Assembly: GCF_000003815.2 (NCBI RefSeq)
Contig: NC_049989.1
Location: 21,587,888 to 21,651,887, forward strand
DNA: 64,000 nt
DNA from: Branchiostoma floridae
Taxonomy: Eukaryota; Chordata; Leptocardii; Amphioxiformes; Branchiostomatidae
Direction of reading: 5' to 3'
Positions 1 to 12,300 of the stretch are shown here, in pieces (positions within the stretch are counted from its first letter, which is position 1; each line of letters begins with the position of its first letter). The translations under genes and the position numbers were made by a program. The notes beneath the pieces are model-generated. The model worked only from the letters and a program-made list of their open reading frames with translations, was not told the origin of the DNA and ran no database searches.

Positions 1-1715
1 GCCAGGCACCCTGCGGTTACGCCACACGACCCCACATCACATCGCTAAGCGACGGCACAGCGACTCGACTTGTGGGGCCATTCATGTCATGTTTGAAATT
101 TGGTGCAAAAATTGAAAGTATAATTTCAAGAACAAGAATCGAAGATGTCTAAAAAAAAACACGTTAATTCGTTAATTCATTTTAAAAATCTAGGAAATTC
201 GCTGAGCGATCTGTCGGCTCTCTTGGACACAGCACGATCACAATCTTTAGTGGAAAATGGTAGCAGTTTACCTAGAATTCAATTTTACCGTTTGACACTG
301 TAATAGCAGTTTATAGCTATAGATTGTGACTATTTTCAGAGATTCTGATTTCAACTTCTGTGGGGAAATGGTAGCAGTTTACTTATATTCCATTTAATAC
401 TGTAACAGCAGCAGCGAGATTGTGACTATTATTAAGAGATTCGGAGCTGCATTGTCTCTATGAGACCAAACCAAAACTGCGACTGTGCAGGCCTCTATAG
501 CTAATGCAGAACACGGGTCAGTGTTGGCACGGCGACATCCCGCATGCTTCTGTTGTTCCCTGTTGGCAGGGAGGTACATACCGGTGTCCCCGCGAAGGTA
601 GCGAGGTTCGGGCGGCTGAAGATGTCAACTCGGCAGGACAACTGACGGGGTCACGCCCTCCTCCCCGCCTAGACTTGATTCGAAACAATCCAACAAGTGC
701 ACACTAAGCGGAATCTGATCTGGTGACATGAAATCAGATCCCAAAAAACTCAAGCATTGAAGATGAAAGAGGTAGACACATTGTCTTCTATGCTGCTTCT
801 AAAAACGGCCAACCATCCATTCATCCGTACACTTCGAAACGCATTTCAGAGTTCACTGCTGAATGCAACAAATCAGCAATGCCTGGAATGTCACTAGCCT
901 GATTAAATCTCGCTTATAGCAGCCCGCCCAACATCCAACATCCGCCGGCCAACGGCCGCGGGGAGGGGCCAGTTACAGCCCTGGACAGCGGAGTTTGTGT
1001 TACACAGACTAGAATGTCACGGCAAGAATAAAAGGCACCAAGAGCAGTGAAATGTGGAACATATAGACTGTCCGGCACCAGAGCTTGTTAGATTACTCAA
1101 TGACGCCTCGTTGAAAATATTTCACTTCTAAACGTTGAAAACATTTCACTTCTAAATCAGGATAGCCCTACTGACAAAGACAATACAAATGGAGCTGAGG
1201 GGTGCCGTTGTTGATACTGTGCATGTTTATGTTTAGTTGTATGTTATATATTGTTTCTGACAAGCATGGCTAGCCTTTTGTGTGAATACTAAAGCCATCC
1301 CTGTAAATTTATATTTCGGCAAACCTGTAGATCTGTTTGTCAGGGTGTTTGAAAAATGGGCACCATCCTCGTGTGAGGCAAGCGACAAGTTCGTCATACT
1401 CAGTTACCATGGTAACGACACTGTGCCCCTGTTTCCACACATGCGCATTTGGGACGCTTGGAGTTGCACTCACCCGACGGCCTTACACACCTAGCGGCGG
1501 GTAGCCGAATTGCATGGGCATCAATCTGGCAGATTTTTTCATCATCTCCAACTGGACAAAAAAAGGATTTTCCGTGATTTTCTTACAAAGAAAAGAAATG
1601 AAACGACTTGGACTCTGGACAACTGCATGACATTTATTGCATTTTGTCGATATCTGAGTGGAAAACGTAGCAGATCGAGCAGAGTTTGTAATGTAAATCC
1701 TTGTTTCAATCCTGA
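1..1715. other. Region downstream of RIMBP, nothing recognised
   Basis: I see no exon-like ORF with splice sites and no recognisable repeat on either strand. Open stretches here are short and not protein-like. Confidence 0.5.
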
Positions 1716-2398
1716 CATCTACATGTATGTTAACATCTACATGTATGTTAACATCTACATGTATGTTAACATCTACATGTATGTTAACATCTACATGTAT
1801 GTTAACATCTACATGTATGTTAACATCTACATGTATGTTAACATCTACATGTATGTTAACATCTACATGGATGTTAACATCTACATGTATGTTAACATCT
1901 ACATGTATGTTAACATCTACATGTATGTTAACATCTACATGTATGTTAACATCTACATGTATGTTAACATCTACATGGATGTTAACATCTACATGTAAGT
2001 TAACATCTACATGTATGTTAACATCTACATGTATGTTAACATCTACATGTATGTTAACATCTACATGTATGTTAACATCTACATGTATGTTAACATCTAC
2101 ATGGATGTTAACATCTACATGTATGTTAACATCTACATGTATGTTAACATCTACATGGATGTTAACATCTACATGTATGTTAACATCTACATGTATGTTA
2201 ACATCTACATGTATGTTAACATCTACATGTATGTTAACATCTACATGTATGTTAACATCTACATGTATGTTAACATCTACATGCATGTTAACATCTACAT
2301 GTATGTTAACATCTACATGCATGTTAACATCTACATGTATGTTAACATCTACATGTATGTTAACATCTACATGTATGTTAACATCTACATGTATGTTA
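1716..2398. repeat. 18-bp minisatellite, about 38 copies
   Basis: Unit aacatctacatgtatgtt, nearly perfect, with occasional tat to gat, aag or cat changes. Each unit holds two palindromes, gttaac and tacatgta. The length is a multiple of three without stops, so several frames stay open over hundreds of bases; this is not evidence of coding. Confidence 0.97.
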
Positions 2399-4028
2399 GG
2401 GCAGTAGAGAAGGATGGGGCAAGCTGGATGGACTCAACATACGGAACAAATCATACCATATCTACAACACAGGATTTACTTAATATCTATATCATACAGA
2501 CTCTTTAACGCAAGTACAACATAATAAACATTGTAGCCTCCAATACAGGTGCCTGGAGCATTGAAATCACAGGTTCCTCCCACAGAGGAAATTATAGCCT
2601 CCAACCAAGCCTTCTGAGGCAATCGTCGGCCCCTTTTAATCTCGTAATTTAGACAGACTTTGTATGTCCAAAAATAACTCCTGCAGTCTCTTACACTCTA
2701 ATGTTGAAGGCCCAAATATAGACTAAGGTAATCTCACTTGTTAGCTTTAGAAAAAAGGTAAGGTAGGCCCACTGCCCTTTTGATGAAGCCATAGAGGAAG
2801 TAAGCTGTTAATCACTGTGTCTGAGGAATCCATTTTCACACATGGGTGAAGTAAGAAAAGCTGTGCAAAGTGCCTTTCCCATGGTCACGGGCACAACGTC
2901 CAGGCAGGAATGCCTGAAGAATAGAAACTTAACCCGAAGCCTTTTTTCTAATTTCAATCTCATAGGTCTGCTAGCATAGCCACCTAGCCATTCAACATAC
3001 ACCAGTATTGGGGCTAAAAGTCTCCAACCAGGCTCCTTTAAGGTCCATTAGGCCATAGACTACTGTGCTAAAATAACATTAACAGGCTGCGGTTGTCCTT
3101 ATTCGATAACATTCTGAAATCATGCCCTCATGCCAGGCTACTGTACTGGAGGCCACAGAATACTGTCATCTCTTAATACTTCAACAAAGGAACTTACAGA
3201 CTTGGAATTACTGCGATGGGAACACGTTAGCCTAGAATGCAGGAATAAAATAATATAATCACAAGTGGAAAAAAACACAACACGACGCTAACATAAACAA
3301 TAATTCTACTACATAACATAACATAACGTTACCAGCCCAGGACTAAGATTGCACGTTCCTGGTCTGAAAGTCAGAGAAGTTTTCCGCCTTTCTAGTTGAG
3401 AATTTTATACCATCCTCTTCCAGAGGGATGGATATGAGAATCTGAGGCAATTTTTACAAAATTCATTCATTGTCAAATAAAGTACTGAGAGAATAAGAAG
3501 CAGTTGTTGTTGGTCCCGAGGCCGACCGCGTCCGGCGTGACGAGGTGTTGAGCTGGCCTGAGGGCACGGCATGGCACAAAGCATGGATTGGCACTTTCTC
3601 CACAGGAAGCCACATCTTTTCTGGAAACTGCGACATTTCCGGGAAACTGCTACATCTCCAGGAAGCTGCATCATCTCCAGGAAACTACAACATTTCCCAG
3701 AAACTGCAATATTTCCATGAATCATTTCCATGAAAATGCAACATTACCAGGAAATTGCAACATTTCCAGGAAATATTTCCTCACAATAGCTGCATGGATC
3801 CATATGAGTATATTTCTACATGAATAATGTGGGGCAGTCTTGAAACTGCTCATTATATAAATTCAGTTGCCATGGAGACTCATGAACAACTCCATAAATA
3901 ACTAAACAACTGCCCAGTCTGTGAGTTAGGCTGCCATGGACACATCTTTATAAATAGCATTGGGCAGTCCTGAAACTGTTCTGTTGCCATGGGGACAATG
4001 TTGCCATGGAAACATGTTGCTGCTGTAG
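2399..4028. other. RIMBP 3' flank with a short degenerate repeat
   Basis: The RIMBP 3' UTR must lie at the right end, but I see no clear polyadenylation signal. At 3612-3780 there is a degenerate repeat of about 22 bp (tttccaggaaactgcaacat), roughly eight copies. Nothing else recognised. Confidence 0.5.
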
Positions 4029-4160
4029 CTATCTCTTGCTCTTGCCCTCCACGCTGCCTCCGAGCTTCTTGAAAAGTTTCTTGCCCTTCGAAAGAAGTCC
4101 TTTCTTCTTCTTGGGCGGCTGAGCTTCTCTCCTGTCGGGCTGGGGGGAGACGTCTCGGTC
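4029..4160 (-). CDS. RIMBP: RIMBP exon 36 (polybasic C-terminus, stop)
   Basis: 44 codons including [23 protein letters not shown] then [15 protein letters not shown] and VEGKSKR. A Lys-rich C-terminus of this kind is, as I recall, found in other family members; it could bind membranes or nucleic acid (inference). Acceptor tgacag|GACCGA joins exon 35 in phase 0. Confidence 0.88.
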   Translation of the reverse strand, partial: DRDVSPQPDRREAQPPKKKKGLLSKGKKLFKKLGGSVEGKSKR

Positions 4161-6358
4161 CTGTCAATCAAGGGAAGCAGGCTGTCAATCATAGATGTCA
4201 ATCATGGGAAACAGGCTGTCAATCATACATGTCAATCATGGGAAACAGGCTGTCAATCATACATGTCAATCGAGGGAAACAGGCTGTCAATCACACATGT
4301 CAATCATGGGAAACAGGCTGTCAATCACACATGTCAATCATGGGAAACAGGCTGTCAATCATGCATGTCAAACATGGGAAACAGGCTGTCAATCATACAT
4401 GTCAAACATGGGAAACAGGCTGTCAACCATACATGTCAAACAGGCTGTCAATCATACATGTCAAACATGCTGTCAATCATACATGTCAACCATGGGAAAC
4501 AGGCTGTCAATCACACATGTCAATCATGGGAAACAGGCTGTCAATCATACATGTCAAACATGGGAAACAGGCTGTCAATCATACATGTCAATCATGGGAA
4601 ACAGGCTGTCAATCATGCATGTCAAACATGGCTGTCAATCATTGGAAACAAGCTGTCAATCACGGAGGCAATTTTTAATCAAAAGGGCAGAGAACAAAAG
4701 ACACACATACATACAAACACATACATACACACACACACACACACACAAACACTGACACACTTACATACTTTTGTACATACCTACACACACACACATTTAC
4801 ACATCAATACATACACACACACACACACACACATACACACACACGTTTGTACCTGTATATTTGAGGGGCTGCGATATGCGCGGTCGTGACCGGTTGGCCT
4901 TACCTGTATATGTGAGGGGCTGTGATATGACCGGTCGTGACCGGTTGGTTGTGGTGCATAGTTGTCTGCCTGGTCGCCTGACAGGTCCTCCAGGAAGTTA
5001 GAGGGGACCAGGCCTCTCCGTCCATCCATCTCACCCTGACAGAAGACCAAGATACTTTGAGATTCTTAATGAATATAGAAGTTTAGGAACTTAAGGTATT
5101 ATTAAGTACAATTCCTTCAATTCTAAGGGCGCGTTGGTATTCAGCATGCAAAATGACTTTTTTTCAATCCGGCAAGCAAATTGTACTCAAATATACAATT
5201 CTTAGAATTTTGTAATTGACTTGTTTTTTTGTCTGTGTCAAATTCTAGTATCTGCCCTGGCTGTACGTCATGAACAGCCAAACCTATCAACCAACAAACT
5301 GAACTGTTTGAGTCTCACCATGAAGAATCCATCCTCATCCATCTCTCCCACCACATGGATGATGTCTCCCTGGTAGAAGGGAAGCTCCATCTGTAACAAA
5401 CACAGGGGAGAAATTATCACTTCAGATGGGGAGATCCACTCTATAGGCTGTACTCAATTATCCTCCAAGCAGACTGCAGAATGGCAAAATCCTAAAATCT
5501 TTTAAGCACCAAATTCTGTGGGTGGCACCGTAAAAAGTCCCAGTGATCCACGGAACAGGGAGCTTGAGAAACGTTAAGATTTTGCCATTCTACTTCATTT
5601 TGATTTGACTTTGATATTACTTTCTTAATGTCTTTTGCTATGTGTACAACATGGATGGCTACATTTTAAAGATTAAGCCCATTCTTAAAGTAGTTTGTTG
5701 GGTTGGTAGTATCAACTGAAGGTCAGGTTCTTGTCAAGTCAGTAAGTCAAGGTTTTTGTATCTCTTCAGCTATGTATACTTTCCTTGGGCCTGAATAGGC
5801 AATAATAACTTCTGCCGCTAGAGGGCACTGTGGCAACAAGTTGGTCTTTGATAAAACATGCATTGTGGGTGATATGTCAAAGTTGAAGGCCCCTGAGACA
5901 TAGCGGGACTATGCTCATCGAGCATGCTCAAGACAGACTGGAAGGACAGCTAGCTTGAGACATGTACAAGGTAGGGTTCTTGACCTTTGACATTAGGAAT
6001 TAGGACATTAGTTCAAATCATGAATAGGCTTATTGTAGTAAAGAAAGGGCAGAGAGGTGTAGTTATCTATCAAATAGGAAAAAAAGAGTTTTGGGAAGCA
6101 AACAAAAAGGACCCCCAAGACCCCATAAGAAACCAGATGTTTCCCTGATGTGATGCTGAGTGAGGAGGGGGGTAGGGGGACTTGAGACACAAATGAAGCA
6201 CCTGATAAAAGCTGCCAGCCTCCAGCTTGNNNNNNNNNNNNNNNNNNNNNNNNNNNNNNNNNNNNNNNNNNNNNNNNNNNNNNNNNNNNNNNNNNNNNNN
6301 NNNNNNNNNNNNNNNNNNNNNNNNNNNNNCTCACTCACTCACTCACTCACTCACTCAC

Positions 6359-6391
<33 letters not shown>

Positions 6392-9300
6392 TCACTCATT
6401 CACTCAATCAATCACATGTTTTTCTCAGTGCCTTATAAGCCCATGTGGCCTAGGTTCCCTGAGAGGACAGGATTCATTCGTTCATTCTTACTCTCCCTCC
6501 CCCTCCCTACCCACCTCTGTGATATCCTCCTGGTAGGGAGTCCAGTTTATCGGGTGAGAGGACGTTGTTGGAGTTTCTCAGCTGCTGAAGCCGATAGTCA
6601 TCCTCAATTTCCTCCACCAGATTACAGGGCACCACCCCACACCTGCCATCCACATCCCCCATAAAGAACCCATCCCCGTCCTTGTCTCCATAGACCTGTA
6701 ACAAACAGTATATACATAAACCCCATGTAGAACCCATCCCCGTCCTTGTCTCCATAGACCTGTAACACAAACAGTACATATAAACCCCATGTAGAGCCCA
6801 TGTCTATCTTGTATCATAGACCATTAACAAACAGTACATGTATACACTATATATTTAGTTTATTGCATATTCATGCCCTCCTAGGGCTAAATGCAGTAAG
6901 TCGCATACAAAAGAGTCTGATAAGTAAGCTATTCTATGTTCTACTTACGACTATATTTCTACATGCTTCCTCCCTCTTCTTAAAACATGTGAAGACGAAC
7001 TTACAGAGTTCTTCTATCAAATCATAGTTAACTGATGTCATTATATATTTGAAAAAGTCTTCTTTTGTTAGTTGTGCATATTTCTGTTTTGCAAGCGTAG
7101 TACATTAACAAAGGTATATCTTTATACAGTGAGCATTCTAGAAGAAAGTGCGCTTCATCTTCTATATACCTATAGTTCTTATCACAAAACATACATAATC
7201 TATCATTTGGAGGAGTGCGGGTGTATCTACCGGCTTCAATTTGTAGAATAGTGTCATTGTCATTGTCACTATAGTTACATATCCCCCATGCAGAACCCAT
7301 TCCTATCCTGTTTCAAAAGCTGTAAAACATTGCACAGAATCCCCATGAAGAACCTTCATCTAACTGTCTCCACATAGCAACTATACCCATATGAAAAGAG
7401 TCTGGACACCTGTCCTATAGTTCTATTAATAATAATCATCAGAATAGAGGACCCAACACATGGTATTCTGGGTGTGTGTGCAGAAAGTAAATTTGTCAGT
7501 TTAAGGGTGGTTGGAAGTCAGTAATGGCCCTTGTTCTGCTTTAATATATGATAATGGCCTGCATGGTCTTTTTAGCGAATGCCCACAAACGCCCACTCTA
7601 GAGAAGTCCGCGCTGCACTAATCTCAATTTTTTTGCTTGGAATATGTCCACGTTGTGCTCCCATGTATTAATCCTGAGTTTCAAGTCAATCCATTGACCT
7701 GAAGTGACATAAATCAAAGTTTTCGATTCTCGATGGTCTTTTTAGCGAACGCCCAGCAAAATGTCTTTTTAGCGAATGCCCACTATATCCACAAAAATAT
7801 CGGCCGTCGCGCAACGACACCTAAACCTACCGCCACAAACATGTTCAAGATGGTGTCCCATTGATGTGTACGGAGTTTCCGTGCTTTACAAGCATTTTAA
7901 GTCCCTGTTTTTGGTCAAAATGTACGGCGACGATACTACCATACTTTAACTATAGCAATTCAAAATGGCGGGCACTAGTCATGTGACCTCCTTGCGGGAC
8001 TGTTCTATAAGTATCGCGGGAGGGACTGTTGTAGCATAGCTTCTCATACAACCATTTTAGAGTGAATTCTGAACAAGATTTTCATTTCATAGTGCTATCA
8101 TCTGACTGATATTTACAATGTGGTCATTTTTTCTGTGCTATTATTACCCAGGTTTCAGGAACTTAGTGCAAATTTGGATATTGATTCACCTCAGTGCCCA
8201 ATTAATGTACAAAAGGCTCAGACACATTAGTGTTATAAACCTGAATAGGGGCAGGTNNNNNNNNNNNNNNNNNNNNNNNNNNNNNNNNNNNNNNNNNNNN
8301 NNNNNNNNNNNNNNNNNNNNNNNNNNNNNNNNNNNNNNNNNNNNNNNNNNNNNNNNCCTACAGCAGTCCAGTGAAATGTTCATGATTTACATGTTATACA
8401 GGGCTCGAAATAATGGAAATACTGGCAAAGGTGAAGCTTTGTACCTAACTTTTGACTGTATTTGCACGGGTGTATATATTACTAAATGTAGTGTTATGTA
8501 GTGCACGTAAAGGTACTCTTGTACAGCATATTCTTGAAAAGTATTAGAAAAGTAATAAAATCATAAGTTTGTTGTATTACTTGACAAATGCTTGAATTTT
8601 GATATATTTCAAATAGAGAATAGCAGATTCAATTTCTGAAGAATGACAATAATGTTTGTAATTAGATTTTGTAAACATTCTACTTTACTTCAACCAAAAG
8701 TTTAACCAAAATTTTCAGATCATAAGCACCAGTGCACCTACATTTTCTTCAAAATTGATTTTGAGCCCAGTTATTGGAAGACAAATGTACAAATGTAAAG
8801 ACAAGAGGAAAGAAGATCAGAAGACATTTACAGTTCACCTGTATGATTACTGATACTAAGTAAAATGCTTCTGGTGAGCATGGTGGTACATGTACAAGTA
8901 CATCATACATGACTTCATGCACAAAAGCATAGCAAGCAAGAAAGAAAGGCAGATTGTTAGTACAGGGAATGGAGGGATCCAAAGTGTGTCTACAGGAGCC
9001 TACATGTACATCTACAGGGTGAGTTCCCACATAAGGCCACACATTTTTTTCTTCTTTAAAAGATGAAGGTAAAAATTCAGAAGTTCAAATGAAAACAGAG
9101 GGCTTTGAGAAAACTTAACTCTGAAACTGTGTGTACTAAGATACAGACTTTCCCTCAGACAATGTTGATGGCGATTCTTCAGTTTAGCATTTAATAATTC
9201 TTTGACTTCAAGAACTACCAAATTAGTGTGGTTTTACTTTATGACAAAAACATGTAATTTCCTTTCTAATGACATAATACCCCCATGCCTCTCGGTCAAC

Positions 9301-12300
9301 AAGTACTTGGTAGTAACATACAGGAGGTAGAGAGCTCCTGCTTACAAAGTTTTGAAAAGGCTCGGGTTACCTCTGTGTCCACGTTGGGGGACATCTCCTG
9401 TGGGTCATAGTCGAACAGCGCCCTCATGCGGCGCACCGGGGACTGCAGCTGGGACAGGTGGCCGTTCTGGATGTGGGCATCGTCTGTTTGGTAACATAAA
9501 TGTTTACAAACAAAAACAATGTTTAGTAATACCAATAAAACTTTACTCAATCATAGTGGCTTGTTACTCCTTATTCCAACCCGAAGTACAAATTGCAAGT
9601 GAACTTTAACTTTCATTCTTCCATTAATTGATTTATTGATCCTGGTCTTCTCGGTAATTCGGACCTCCATGGNNNNNNNNNNNNNNNNNNNNNNNNNNNN
9701 NNNNNNNNNNNNNNNNNNNNNNNNNNNNNNNNNNNNNNNNNNNNNNNNNNNNNNNNNNNNNNNNNNNNNNNNAACATGGCACAAGCGGGCTCCCTCTTCT
9801 GAGTACAGAAAGGAAATGTTCCATAACATTTAGTTATGACGTAGAAAATTTCAAAATGTACCTTTATTAACATTTACAAACAAATTGTTTTTTTCTCTTC
9901 TTAATAAATGACAACAATACAGGTAAGTAAGGTGTGTTTCCTTTTATAACAGGCCAGGTAAGACACCGTACAGGTAAGTAAGGTGTGTTTCCTTTTATAG
10001 CAGACCAGGTAAGACACCGTACAGGTGAGTAAGGTGTGTTTCCTTGACTACAGACTAGGTAAGACACCTGACAGGTGAGCAACGTGTATTTCCTTTCATT
10101 ACAGACCAGGTAAGACACCGTACAGGTGAGTAACCAGTAGTTCCTTTGATTACAGACCAGGTAAGACACCGTACAGGTGAGTAAGGTGTGTTTCCTTGAC
10201 TACAGACCAGGTAAGACACCGTACAGGTGAGTAAGGTGTGTTTCCTTGACTACAGACTAGGTAAGACACCTGACAGGTGAGCAACGTGTATTTCCTTTCA
10301 TTACAGACCAGGTAAGACACAGTACAGGTGAGTAACGTGTAGTTCCTTTGATTACAGACCAGGTAAGACACCGCACAGGTGAGTAAGGTGTGTTTCCTTG
10401 ACTACAGACTAGGTAAGACACAGTACAGGTGAGGAACGTGTATTTCCTTTGATTACAGACCAGGTAAGACACCGTACAGGTGAGTAACGTGTATTTCCTT
10501 TGATTACAGACTAGGTAAGACACCGTACAGGTGAGTAAGGTGTGTTTCCTTGACTACAGACTAGGTAAGACACCGTACAGGTGAGTAACGTGTATTTCCT
10601 TTGATTACAGACCAGGTAAGACACCGTACAGGTGAGTAAGGTGTGTTTCCTTGACTACAGGCCAGGTAAGACACCATACAGGTAAGTAAGGTGTGTTTCC
10701 TTTTATAACAGACCAGGTAAGACACCGTACAGGTGAGTAACGTGTATTTCCTTTAATAACAGGCCAGGTAAGACACCATACAGGTAAGTAAGGTACGTTT
10801 CCTTTTATAACAGACCAGGTAAGACACCGTACAGGTGAGTAACGTGTATTTCCTTTGATTACAGACCAGGTAAGACACCGCACAGATGAGTAAGGCGTCT
10901 TTCCTTTGCCTATAGACCAGATAGGGCATTATACAGGTAAGTAAGGTGCTTTTCTCACCTGTCTAATTAATATCTGGTCTATAGGCAAAGGAAAGACGCT
11001 TTACTCACCTGTATAATGGCCTATATGGTAGTATATAGGCAAAGGAAAGTTGCTTTACTCACCTGTATAATACCCTGTCTGGTCTATAGGCAAAGTAAAG
11101 ACATCTTACTTACCTGTATAATGGCATATCTGGTCTATAGGCAAAGGAAAGTTGCTTTACTCACCTGCATAATACCCTATCTGGTCTATAGGCAAAGGAA
11201 AGACGCCTTACTCACCTGTATAATGGCCTATATGGTATATAGGCAAAGGAAAGACGCCTTACTCACCTGTGTAATACCCTATCTGGTCTATAGACAAAGG
11301 AAACACACCTTACTCACCTGTGCGGTGTCTTACCTGGTCTGTAATGAAAGGAAATACACGTTACTCACCTGTATGGTGTCTTACCTGGTCTGTAATCAAA
11401 GGAAATACACGTTACTCACATGCACGGTGTCATACCTGGTCTGTTATAAAAAGAAACACACCTTACTTACCTGTATGGTGTCTAACCTGGTCTGTAATGA
11501 AAGGAAATACACCTTACTCACCTGTGCGGTGTCTTACCTGGTCTGTAATCAAAGGAACTACACGTTACTCACCTGTACTGTGTCTTACCTGGTCTGTAAT
11601 GAAAGGAAATACACGTTGCTCACCTGTAAGGTGTCTTACCTAGTCTGTAGTCAAGGAAACACACCTTACTCACCTGTACGGTGTCTTACCTGGTCTGCTA
11701 TAAAAGGAAACACACCTTACTTACCTGTACGGCGTCTTACCTGGCCTGTTATAAAAGGAAACACACCTTACTTACCTGTATTGTTGTCATTTATTAAGAA
11801 GAGAAAAAAACAATTTGTTTGTAAATGTTAATAAAGGAACATTTTACAATTGAAATTCTCTACGTCATAACTAAATGTTATAAAACATTTCCTTTCTGTA
11901 CTCAGAAGGGGAGCCCGCTTGTGCCATGTTCCAACATTTTATTAGGCTATTGATAGCATGTGGTCACATTTTACTGCACATAAATAATGCAATTAATATT
12001 GTTTATGTGTCAACTTCTTCCAATACTTTAAAAATATTTAGGAAGTGAAACGAAATACATTTTTGTATTTGAAATAAGTTTGTACACACTGTAACAGATA
12101 CTCATCTAATCAAATCCTCATTGTAACAATGTTTCTGTGATAAATAAAGATAAGAAAAGTCCAGTTTGGTGAAGAGTTATTATTATAATGTAAATAGTAT
12201 TGTTAATAATAAATAGCTGTTTTTCTAGTATTGGTTACCTGCCCCTATTCAGGTTTATAACACTAATGTGTCTGAGCCTTTTGTACATTAATTGGGCACT

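Noticed and set aside
1483-2508. Long open frames on both strands (hexapeptide repeats)
   Set aside because: Pure 18-bp minisatellite; a unit divisible by three without stops stays open in several frames by itself.
4161-4672. CRISPR-like array
   Set aside because: No unique spacers; units are contiguous tandem copies in a eukaryotic intron.
4195-4889. 186- to 208-codon open frames
   Set aside because: Shadows of the 34-bp array and CA repeat; no splice context, no family.
9920-10900. CRISPR-like regular repeats
   Set aside because: The whole 51-bp unit repeats without variable spacers.
9867-11831. Open frames up to 271 codons with CLTWS/YLVC repeats
   Set aside because: Created by the ~51-bp palindromic array; they occur on both strands in mirror image.
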